Shown one piece after another: positions 7,996 to 16,242 of a stretch of 20,708 nt of DNA. Each line of letters opens with the position of its first letter. Within the stretch, counting starts at the first letter, position 1. This DNA is from Stentor coeruleus (lineage: Eukaryota > Ciliophora > Heterotrichea > Heterotrichida > Stentoridae). The notes under the pieces were generated by a model that was given only the letters and a program-made list of their open reading frames with translations, searched no databases and was not told the origin of the DNA. The position numbers and the translations under genes are program-made. The stretch spans positions 1 through 20,708 of the forward strand of contig MPUH01001226.1 in assembly GCA_001970955.1 (NCBI GenBank). Direction: 5' to 3'.

Positions 7996-10185
7996 ATGGA
8001 AAAATCAGAATTCAGCATGATTTCCTTACCTCCAAAAAGTCAAGCAGCTTCAGGTTATCGCAAACTAAAGCCATACAACACAATAGAGAAAGAAAGATGG
8101 GAAGGAATTGATATACAAGGAGTTGGAGTTCCAAGAAAAGGGCTTTTTACGCACCCAAACACACCGTCTTGCCTTGAAGACTTAGAGCGACAGTGGAAGC
8201 AATATCACGATGATATTAAAAAATCTACAAAGCTAAGAAACTATATAAATTTTCAAGAACCAAATGCTGCAAACTCAGAACTCTTTTACAAGTTCATCAA
8301 AAGCGACGTAAAAATCGTCAAGACCGTCTTAGAAGCTGCAGGGTTGATCCCAACAACCAGCCACGACTGGAGTATTTTATGGAGCTGTGGAGCTCCAAAT
8401 AACTTTTTTTTTCAGAACCTTAATATAGGTCAGCGAGTAAACCATTTCCCAAGCTCTACTGAAATAACTCGAAAAGACCGTCTATGCTGCACAATAACCC
8501 AAATGCAAGAGCATTTTGGTAAGAAGCATTATGATATAACTCCAGACACTTATAATCTCCCTGATGAATTCGCTGATTTCTATGCTCATTTTCATAATGA
8601 AAAGCATGCTAAATGGATAGTCAAGCCCCCAGCTAGTTCTCAAGGCAAAGGCATATATTTGGTAGACTCAATAAATGAAGTCCCTATTGATGAGAACTGT
8701 ATTATATCAAAGTATATAGAAAACCCTTTATTGATAAATGGTTTGAAGTTTGACGTTAGAATTTATGTCCTTGTAACTAGTTATGAGCCATTGAGAATTT
8801 ATATGTATGAAGAAGGATTAGCCCGTTTTGCTAGTGAGCCTTATAATTTGTTGAGTAAAAAGAATAAGTTTAGTCATTTGACAAATTACTCTTTGAATAA
8901 ACATAATGAAAATTTTGTTCAGAATCAAGATTATAGAAATGATGATGTAGGGCATAAATGGTCGATAAGTGCTCTTTGTAAGCATTTAGAAGCTGAAGGT
9001 GTTGATATTGAGCTTATGTGGATGAGAATATATGATTTGATTATAAAAACCATTATAGCATCTGAGCCTGCTGTGATTACAGCTTGCAAGAAAAGCAGCC
9101 TTCATCACAATAGCTGCTTTGACCTTTTTGGTTTCGATGTTATATTAGATTCTGGACTCAAACCCTGGCTTCTTGAGGTTAATTTATCCCCATCACTGTC
9201 AACAGACTCTCCTTTAGACTATCATATAAAGTCAAATCTCTTAATAGATGCCTTTAATCTCATGGGCATCGGACCATTGGAAAGGAAAAAAGAAGTTATG
9301 AGTTATGCGAGAAACCGCCTACAGTTCAAAAATACTAGATCTGATGCTTCGCCTATGAGGAAAAAGCTCAATTATATGCAGTCGCCTAAATTCCAAGAAC
9401 ATTTCCGGGACACTTTAGAGCAATACGAGCGACGAGGGCATTTTCTCAGACTATATCCTGCAAAAGGTACTGATTACTACGATATGTACTTCCAACCAGC
9501 TAAATTAGTAAATAAAGCTTTATATAAAGCGCTCTTTAGTGATAGCACTGAGAAGAAAACCCCAAACATTGAAAACCTCCCTCTTATTACAGAAAACAAG
9601 TCCCCAGGCCGAAGGGTGGCTCAAAAAGCTCGCAACTACTCTGGAGAGAAAACCTCAAAGCCTGAAAAAATCATCCTTACAGCTGATGATATACTTATTG
9701 AATATATAAGCCGAATCTGGCATGCAATAAGGTCTTTAAAAGAGGAAAAGCTTAAAACCAATTGGAGGAGAAACTTAGAAAGATTTATTACACATACTGT
9801 ATGGCATGCATCCGATACAAGAAGAGGTGCTAATTCGAAACTATGGCAAAGGCTAGAAAATAGGCTTATTGAGATGAAAGAAAGGAGGCGTAGATTAGTG
9901 AATAATCTACAAGGTGATGATATGGAAGAACATAGGAAAAAAGTTATGAGACAGTTTAGTGGGACGGAATTAGAGAATATGCTTAAGTCTTCGTTTAGGA
10001 CCACAGCGGTAGAGGTTGTGGGATGTCTTTTTGATATTGATGGCAAAGGGATATTAACAGAAATGATTAGATGGTTGGCAAGTATTAATGATAGAGAGTC
10101 AGTCCTGGCTCCAAGGGCAGAGATTGAGAATCAGGATGTGATTTACTTTGACGAAGAGTCTTATGAAGAGGATAAATATTTTTAA
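7996..10185 (+). CDS. TTLL5: TTLL5-like tubulin polyglutamylase
   Basis: A 729-residue tubulin tyrosine ligase-like enzyme. The TTL domain (about 90-430) most resembles TTLL5/TTLL4 polyglutamylases, which use ATP to attach glutamate side chains to tubulin tails in cilia and cortical microtubules. Visible motifs: VNHFP (148-152) and TRKDRL (158-163), WIVKPPASSQGKGIYL with Lys210 in the ATP site (207-222), NPLLINGLKFDVRIYVLV (243-260), FSHLTNYSLN (292-301), SCFDLFGFDVI (373-383) and LLEVNLSPSL with Glu394/Asn396 for Mg-ATP (392-401). The C-terminal part (about 440-729) contains a basic helical segment (560-690) and an acidic end, but nothing like the long C-terminal extension of vertebrate TTLL5. 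It ends in TAA. Ciliates carry many TTLLs for their doublet and cortical microtubules, so the exact subfamily needs a tree. Confidence 0.93.
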   Translation: MEKSEFSMISLPPKSQAASGYRKLKPYNTIEKERWEGIDIQGVGVPRKGLFTHPNTPSCLEDLERQWKQYHDDIKKSTKLRNYINFQEPNAANSELFYKFIKSDVKIVKTVLEAAGLIPTTSHDWSILWSCGAPNNFFFQNLNIGQRVNHFPSSTEITRKDRLCCTITQMQEHFGKKHYDITPDTYNLPDEFADFYAHFHNEKHAKWIVKPPASSQGKGIYLVDSINEVPIDENCIISKYIENPLLINGLKFDVRIYVLVTSYEPLRIYMYEEGLARFASEPYNLLSKKNKFSHLTNYSLNKHNENFVQNQDYRNDDVGHKWSISALCKHLEAEGVDIELMWMRIYDLIIKTIIASEPAVITACKKSSLHHNSCFDLFGFDVILDSGLKPWLLEVNLSPSLSTDSPLDYHIKSNLLIDAFNLMGIGPLERKKEVMSYARNRLQFKNTRSDASPMRKKLNYMQSPKFQEHFRDTLEQYERRGHFLRLYPAKGTDYYDMYFQPAKLVNKALYKALFSDSTEKKTPNIENLPLITENKSPGRRVAQKARNYSGEKTSKPEKIILTADDILIEYISRIWHAIRSLKEEKLKTNWRRNLERFITHTVWHASDTRRGANSKLWQRLENRLIEMKERRRRLVNNLQGDDMEEHRKKVMRQFSGTELENMLKSSFRTTAVEVVGCLFDIDGKGILTEMIRWLASINDRESVLAPRAEIENQDVIYFDEESYEEDKYF

Positions 10186-10345
10186 TATAACAGGCTTTGT
10201 ATGAGATAAGAGGGCTTTTTGTGGTAAATTATATAAAATTTCATAAAGCAATAAAGTTAGAATTTAAACTGAGATTATATTTGAAAGACTTTTTATAAGA
10301 TTTAATGTTTTATATAATAAAAAACCTATAAAGACTCTACAAAAT
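10186..10345. other. Short tandem spacer TTLL-USP7
   Basis: This 160-base gap must contain the 3' end of TTLL and the promoter of USP7. The first 60 bases are G-rich on + (as behind the other genes); the last 40 are A/T-rich with a little C. No discrete element is recognised. Confidence 0.4.
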
Positions 10346-13300
10346 ATGCAAAAGCCGCCAGGATCAAACTCCTTGCTAAATACCCTCAAACGTCCTCGTG
10401 ATGATGACTTTCCTCCGCCACCTCAAAAAACCCCAGCCTCACCACCAAGCCTATCCCCAAACCTCGATCCCAATACTTTCCGGTGTCTAATTTTACAAAA
10501 CGGTGATGCTAAAGCTTTCTGGACCATTCCCAGCCTGAGATTCGAAATTGACAATAACAAAGAAGCCTTTTTTCAAAGCCCAACTTTCAACACTGGGAAT
10601 GGAGATAAATGGAATATCTTGTTATGGCCTTGTAAGACTCCAAATACTATAGGAGTTTATTTACAATTAGAAGTTTCATTAGAGAAAATCAAATATTCTA
10701 AATTAGCTACTGTGTATATTGAGGCATATATAACAGTGGATAATGTATTGAAAAGGAAGGTTTATGAGAATTTTTTTGGGAATTTTTCATTTGCGTATAG
10801 AGATTGGGGATATGAAGGGTTTATAAGACATGAAGAGTATTTGAAGTATTTGAATAAGCCTATTTTGATACAAGTTACGATATGTCCGGTTAGACCACTT
10901 GAGGAATCGAAAGAGTTGACTGGGTATAATGGGATTATTAATGAGGGCACGACGTGTTATATTAATAGTTTACTGCAGAGTTTATACTTTTTGACATGCT
11001 TTAGGAAAGCAGTTTATGTAATGCCGACGACACTTAATGATCAGGATAGGCTACCTTTAGCTCTGCAGATGATTTTTTATCATTTGCAGTTCTGTAATAC
11101 CCCAGCCAGCACCCGTAATCTCTTAGCAAGTTTCGGATGGAGTTTCGACCAATGGAACGTTCAGCATGACGTCCAAGAATTCAACTGTATCCTATCAGAC
11201 CATCTAGAAAATAAAATGAAAGGTACTCCAGCCGAAGGAACTTATTCCAAGCTCTTTGTGGGTAAAATGGAAAGCTTTATCAAATGTCGAAATGTAAACT
11301 ATGCTTCAAGTCGTATAGAAAACTTCAATGACCTTCAATTAAACGTAAAAGATTGTGAAGATATATATAAAAGTTTCGATAAATACATAGAAATTGAATC
11401 TTTAACTGGGGATAACAAATATGATGCTGAAGGTTATGGTAAACAAGATGCTGAAAAAGGAGTGATTTTTGTTGATATGCCTCCGGTATTGCAGTTGCAG
11501 CTTAAAAGGTTTGAATATGATTTTTATTTGGATAGAATGGCTAAGCTTAATCAAAAATATGATTTTTTTGAGGAAATTGATCTAGAGAAATACGTGAAGA
11601 CTCCTGGGAATTGGAAGTATAGCCTTTTCTCTATTTTGGTTCATAAGGGTAATGCGGTAGCTGGGCATTATTTTTCATATATTTGCCCAAAGCTGGATGG
11701 AAAATGGTTTGTTTTTAATGATGATTCGGTTGATAGTGTAGATTACTTGCAAGCGAAAAAGTCAAGCTTAGGTGGAGATTTTTTCGACCTTGAAGTTAGT
11801 GAGGCAGGCTTTGTAAAAGAAATTTTAACCAAAAATGAAACTTGCGCTTATATGCTAGTCTATATAAAAACTGACCTTAAAAATACTATCCTCCCGGACC
11901 TAGGTAAAGAAGAAATCCATGAGCACCTAAAAGAATTCTATGAGCATGAAAACAAACATCATGAAGAAGAACTAAAAGAAATATCAAAAAAAGCTTCTTT
12001 AATGCCAGTATACATACTAAGTTTAGATACAATTCTAAACTGGGCTTTTCCAGGGATAACCTGCTTTGACAACGACCTCTACAATTTTTCCAAATTCTTT
12101 GAAAACATAGAAGTCCGAGCTCAAATAGAAGTAAAAAAAGACCTTAAAGGTAAAGACTTATATGAAGAAATACGTAAAATTGTATCAAACCCAATCAAAT
12201 TATGGATACTAAAGCCTGGCCTTAAAAACTGGGATTTCAAAACACTTGATTTAGAAATTTTATTAATTAATCAGCTTATTGGGAAGGCAATATTTTTAGA
12301 ATGCACAAAAAATGTCCTTGAAATTAACAACAAAGAATGGAAGTTTATTGAAAGTTATCCAGAAAGCCCAATGAGTCAAGCCACTGAAGTTATGGATGAA
12401 GACTGGGAAAGTTTGGAAAAAATATTCTTTGTGTTTAAATGGTATGAATATAACGATAAGCCAAACATCAGAGTAATCTGGGCAGGGTCTGTAGTAAAAT
12501 GCAAGGATGCATATGAGTTGAGGAAAGAAGCTTACAAGGCAATGACTAACAGCCATGTGGATTACAGTGGAGAAATGCGTATCTATATCGAAAAATCAAA
12601 GGATGATCCACAAAATCCTAACGATTTAAATATAACTACCATAGAAAGCTATGAAAACATACAAATCTTATATGAAGATAATGATCGAGGCATACCAAAT
12701 AAACTATTTTTATCTAATGGTGATGTTATTATATGTGAAGAAGTCCAAACTGTGACTCATCACAAATATGTCACAGCGAAAGAATACCTTAACAGTTTAT
12801 ATAAAAGCATAAACATTTATATAGACTATTATAATAAAAACCATAGGTTTGGCTATGAAAGCTTTTCATCTGAGCTAATAAAAGCAACACCAGAAAGCAA
12901 TACAATAAAGCTGAATCTTAATTTAGATGATACACAGTTTGCTATAAAACAAAGAATAGCTGAGCTTTTTACCAATAAACAAAAGATTAATTTTGATCAA
13001 GTAACTCTTTTTGTTACAGAAAATAAAAATTCTAATAGTAATCCTTGTGCTTTAGATGGGAATTTTGTCGATAAGAGACCATGTAGGACTGTTAGTGATA
13101 TACTTAAAATTGGGGATAAGATTTTTTTTGATGTTTTACCTTATCCCATGGATATGATTGAGAATAAAATGTTGGTGTATATTGCCCATGTGAATGAGAA
13201 ATTTGTTAAGATCAAGCAATATTATAAGCTTTTGAATAAGGAAGCAAATGGATCTGATCTTGACAACAGCCTTCAAATGGAAATAATGATGATTTTCAAT

Positions 13301-13765
13301 GAATACCCTTTTGAATCAGCTATTTTCTATCTTATCTCTTATCCTCAAAATGCAATAATTAAAGAGTTGTCAATGGCTGAACCATTACAAAATTATATAG
13401 ATAAAGCTAATTATATACTATGCTTCCGAACATTGTCAAATACTGAAAAAGCATTAAGCGAAGATCGTTCTAAACTATTTATATTCACATATACGAAAGG
13501 GTCAGAAAAAGGTACTCCTGAGGTCATGTATTTTGATAATGATATAACTTGCAAGTCTCTTGTGGCTATTTTAAGCCAAAGCTATGAGGAAAAAATACGT
13601 GTTTGGCTATTTATGCAGTATACATATGCTGATAGGATAGAGATTAGGGCGTCTAGACTTTTAGAAGAATCTGATGCAAAGTTCTTTGATAAGCATCCAG
13701 AGAAGACGATTGGGGTTGAGCTGCCAAGTGCATATTTTAACAGGAGGGAGTTAAAGATTCAATAA
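10346..13765 (+). CDS. USP7: Ubiquitin carboxyl-terminal hydrolase 7 (USP7/HAUSP) orthologue
   Basis: An 1139-residue deubiquitinase with full USP7 architecture and near-family length (human 1102). Order: a Pro-rich N-terminus with a basic LKRPRDD (14-20); MATH/TRAF substrate-binding domain (about 42-180); USP catalytic domain (about 190-510); tandem ubiquitin-like domains (about 530-1120). Cys box: INEGTTCYINSLLQ with nucleophile Cys204. His box: AVAGHYFSYI with His441. The third residue is probably Asp459 in VFNDDSVD. Strongly USP7-specific stretches include QHDVQEF (273-279), HLENKMKGT (286-294), DGDNKYDA-like GDNKYDAEGYG (355-365) and LQLKRFEYD (384-392). Known role: removes ubiquitin from many nuclear substrates; the C-terminal UBLs activate the catalytic domain. 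The linker around 520-550 is Glu/His/Lys-rich. It ends in TAA. The catalytic residues are intact, so an active enzyme is likely. Confidence 0.96.
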   Translation: MQKPPGSNSLLNTLKRPRDDDFPPPPQKTPASPPSLSPNLDPNTFRCLILQNGDAKAFWTIPSLRFEIDNNKEAFFQSPTFNTGNGDKWNILLWPCKTPNTIGVYLQLEVSLEKIKYSKLATVYIEAYITVDNVLKRKVYENFFGNFSFAYRDWGYEGFIRHEEYLKYLNKPILIQVTICPVRPLEESKELTGYNGIINEGTTCYINSLLQSLYFLTCFRKAVYVMPTTLNDQDRLPLALQMIFYHLQFCNTPASTRNLLASFGWSFDQWNVQHDVQEFNCILSDHLENKMKGTPAEGTYSKLFVGKMESFIKCRNVNYASSRIENFNDLQLNVKDCEDIYKSFDKYIEIESLTGDNKYDAEGYGKQDAEKGVIFVDMPPVLQLQLKRFEYDFYLDRMAKLNQKYDFFEEIDLEKYVKTPGNWKYSLFSILVHKGNAVAGHYFSYICPKLDGKWFVFNDDSVDSVDYLQAKKSSLGGDFFDLEVSEAGFVKEILTKNETCAYMLVYIKTDLKNTILPDLGKEEIHEHLKEFYEHENKHHEEELKEISKKASLMPVYILSLDTILNWAFPGITCFDNDLYNFSKFFENIEVRAQIEVKKDLKGKDLYEEIRKIVSNPIKLWILKPGLKNWDFKTLDLEILLINQLIGKAIFLECTKNVLEINNKEWKFIESYPESPMSQATEVMDEDWESLEKIFFVFKWYEYNDKPNIRVIWAGSVVKCKDAYELRKEAYKAMTNSHVDYSGEMRIYIEKSKDDPQNPNDLNITTIESYENIQILYEDNDRGIPNKLFLSNGDVIICEEVQTVTHHKYVTAKEYLNSLYKSINIYIDYYNKNHRFGYESFSSELIKATPESNTIKLNLNLDDTQFAIKQRIAELFTNKQKINFDQVTLFVTENKNSNSNPCALDGNFVDKRPCRTVSDILKIGDKIFFDVLPYPMDMIENKMLVYIAHVNEKFVKIKQYYKLLNKEANGSDLDNSLQMEIMMIFNEYPFESAIFYLISYPQNAIIKELSMAEPLQNYIDKANYILCFRTLSNTEKALSEDRSKLFIFTYTKGSEKGTPEVMYFDNDITCKSLVAILSQSYEEKIRVWLFMQYTYADRIEIRASRLLEESDAKFFDKHPEKTIGVELPSAYFNRRELKIQ

Positions 13766-13910
13766 AATGTGTTTTAATTAAGAATATAATTAAGCATTGA
13801 ATAAAGGAAATGCTGATTTTAAAAAGCTTAGATGATATTTATTTTAATACATATATATGATTTATATTCGTTGTTTTATATGTTATACTAACTTATAAAC
13901 ATTACACGAT
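13766..13910. other. Convergent 3' spacer USP7-PP2C
   Basis: This 145-base AT-rich gap lies between two converging genes and must hold both 3' ends. G exceeds C on the left and the right end carries the few C residues, as in the longer convergent spacer at 2086-2493. There is a repeated TTAATTAAG/ATAATTAAG around 13775-13795. No hairpin or RNA gene. Confidence 0.4.
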
Positions 13911-15245
13911 TTAAAAAAATACAATAATAAACGTAATATCATCTACATAGTTATCCCTTTTATTCCAAACATCCTCAGCCATTTCCAAAAGCATTCTTGC
14001 TGCTCCTTGTATATTCCCTTCTTCGTAATATTCCCCAACAATCTTAATGCAGGTAAGATTATCCAAGGCTTCCCAGATTCCATCACTAGCAAGTAAAAGG
14101 AACTTATCTTCTTTTTCAATATTATGGATGAAAACATCAGGCTCTGAAATTACTCCAACACTTGAAGCAAGAAAGTCTCCTAAAGATCTTGACATAGCAA
14201 GCCCAGGAAGGGGTTGATTTTTAACCCAAACTCTGTTTGGCCCTACAAAAGTCCCTGAATTAGAGTCAAAATATGGCTCAACACGTCCTCCAGCGGCTTC
14301 AATGCGCATTTTTTCTGAGTTTGTATCTGGCTTATGGTCTGATGATAGCTCAGCAAATTCCCAATTTTCAGTGAACCTACCAATTATAGCTCTTGAGTCT
14401 CCAACATTAGCACAAATGCAAGTTTTTCCATGCAAATAAACAGTGACTGCTGTAGTTCCTGAGTAGGTAACATCAATGTGTGGGTGGTTAATAAGTGCTG
14501 ATTGCATTGAAAAGCAAATTTTTTTTAAGATGTCAGGAAAATCTGCTAGGGCTTGAGGGGTTAAAACAGGTCCTTGGTCTAAATGAAAATTCGAGTTTTC
14601 TCCAAGGTATTTTTCTAAACAAGCAGGGTATGCTTTTCTAACATACGATGAAACTTCATGCCCAAACAGCCCGTGTCCATCGAAAACCCCAAAAAATGAT
14701 TCATGCTTGGCCTGTCTAAAATTTTCTATCGTAATATAACAGTCTTGATTATGAGGTTTCGGCTTGCCACAAGCTGTGCCTGTACTTGTCTTTGCAATAA
14801 GACATTTTACACAGTTTTCCATTCTAATAAGGGAATTCCTAGGATTTGCAATAAGACTTTTTTTTGGGATGATTTTCTTAGCATTTTTCCATATATTTTT
14901 AGCTGTCCATAATATTGATGGGACCTTAAGCATGACTTTCCCAGTTTTCGCAATTTTTTCATTGGACTTAATAGGTTTATTCTTGCCTTCAGCTAACTTT
15001 TGGTCTTTGAATGTTGTCCTAGTATATGATGGGATATAGGTTGACTTGATAACCCTAGGTTTTTCACTGAATCTTATGAGCTTTTCACTTGAAATATGTG
15101 ATCGAGTTGTTAAAGGCATGAATATCTTCGGAACTTGGGCTTTATGAGAATTTTGCGTTATGGAGTGATATGGACTTAGCATGCCAGGACTTTTGGCGAG
15201 TAGTAAATGTGAGGACTTGGATCTTGATGAATGCGGCAGATTCAT
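13911..15245 (-). CDS. PP2C-type (PPM) serine/threonine protein phosphatase
   Basis: A 444-residue metal-dependent phosphatase. The PPM domain occupies about residues 145-444 and runs to the C-terminus. Motifs in order: NQDCY (166-170), FGVFDGHG with metal-binding Asp189/Gly190 (185-192), SGTTAV (262-267), ICANVGDSRAI (277-287), LSSDHKPD (300-307), GLAMSRSLGD (348-357), LLLASDGIWEAL with Asp388 (383-394), and VDDIT near the end, where Asp435 aligns with the last metal ligand. The set looks complete, so activity is likely. The first ~140 residues are basic, Ser/Lys-rich and probably disordered, with no signal peptide or membrane segment; their role is unknown. The domain style is the plant/protist PP2C type. 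It ends in TAA. Confidence 0.94.
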   Translation of the reverse strand: MNLPHSSRSKSSHLLLAKSPGMLSPYHSITQNSHKAQVPKIFMPLTTRSHISSEKLIRFSEKPRVIKSTYIPSYTRTTFKDQKLAEGKNKPIKSNEKIAKTGKVMLKVPSILWTAKNIWKNAKKIIPKKSLIANPRNSLIRMENCVKCLIAKTSTGTACGKPKPHNQDCYITIENFRQAKHESFFGVFDGHGLFGHEVSSYVRKAYPACLEKYLGENSNFHLDQGPVLTPQALADFPDILKKICFSMQSALINHPHIDVTYSGTTAVTVYLHGKTCICANVGDSRAIIGRFTENWEFAELSSDHKPDTNSEKMRIEAAGGRVEPYFDSNSGTFVGPNRVWVKNQPLPGLAMSRSLGDFLASSVGVISEPDVFIHNIEKEDKFLLLASDGIWEALDNLTCIKIVGEYYEEGNIQGAARMLLEMAEDVWNKRDNYVDDITFIIVFF

Positions 15246-16242
15246 TAATAATGTAAAGTTTTTATTAATAGGGAAGAGATATGGAGGGTTTCGTATTTTA
15301 GATGATAGATGATGGATTTAGAAAGAGAGGAGAAATAGATTGATCGAGGATTGAGGATTAGAGATGAGGATTTTATTAGTTTATTAGATAGTAATAGATA
15401 TGGGAATTTTTGAAGGAAATAAATTTTTTTTATAAAAGAGTTATTGTGGAATGGGATAAGATAGAAGCATAAATATCTTTATTTTCCTAATTTTTATTCA
15501 AAATTTTGGATGATCTTTTTTATGGTAATTAAGATATTGAGTTGCTTTTAATATATGAATTGCACTTTGGTTTTAGCTAACTTTTTTATGCTCATTAATA
15601 ATATCATTGTTTACTTTGAACTGCTATTTATTGTAAAACACTTTTACTGTTATTTGGCATATCTTTTATCCTGTTATCCTTGAAAACTAATGTTTATATT
15701 TATATCAGTGAGCCATAAGCCAACATTTATTTTTACTAACCTTTATAATAAAAAAACTTACTTATCATATATAGATCTAATATTAACTTTACTATATCAA
15801 TATTACACAATTAATAAATTCTAAATTTCATTTCAAAGCCAATCTTTTAAATATCAAATTTTATTCCTAAACTTTTTGAAACCCTCTTTTCTTGAATTAT
15901 CATCTCTATAAAACAACTTAACCTACATTTTTTAACCCTCAACCTAAACTTAACAAATCCAACCCTTCTTTTAAATCCTCATCTCTAACTCCTCATCATA
16001 ATTTCTCATTTTCTAATCGCATTTCCTTATCCAACACAATTTTTTTCACATATAAACCATGCTATGCCCTTTCTTCAGAAATAAAATTCTTTCCTTAAAT
16101 TTTATTTTAAATCAATTTGTGCCTTTCAAACTAGGTTATTTTACTAACCACAAATGCTAATTCCGAACTTAAAAATTCATTTACTAATTTTATAACTATT
16201 TATAATTTTAAAGGTATTTTATATTGTATATAAAATATATAC
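15246..16242. promoter_or_regulatory. Divergent intergenic region with mirrored skew
   Basis: The spacer between the PP2C (-) and potassium-channel (+) start codons. On +, 15301-15420 has about 35 G and a single C; 15901-16080 has about 53 C and 4 G. Each end is thus C-rich in the sense of the gene it precedes. The centre (about 15430-15700) is AT-rich with weak skew. The last ~35 bases before the channel ATG are almost pure A/T. I see no open frame of note and no RNA gene. Bidirectional promoter function is inferred from position. Confidence 0.45.

Noticed and set aside
9636..10046. 136-codon minus-strand frame
   Set aside because: It is the mirror of the TTLL C-terminal region. Its Ser/Leu/Phe-rich translation is typical of antisense frames here.
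14703..15039. Two overlapping + strand frames opposite PP2C
   Set aside because: They lie fully inside the antisense of the PP2C N-terminal extension and catalytic start.
15925..15970. Telomere-like C-rich pieces (AACCCT, CCTAAA, CCAACCC)
   Set aside because: No tandem period and no chromosome end. They fit the general C-rich upstream composition.
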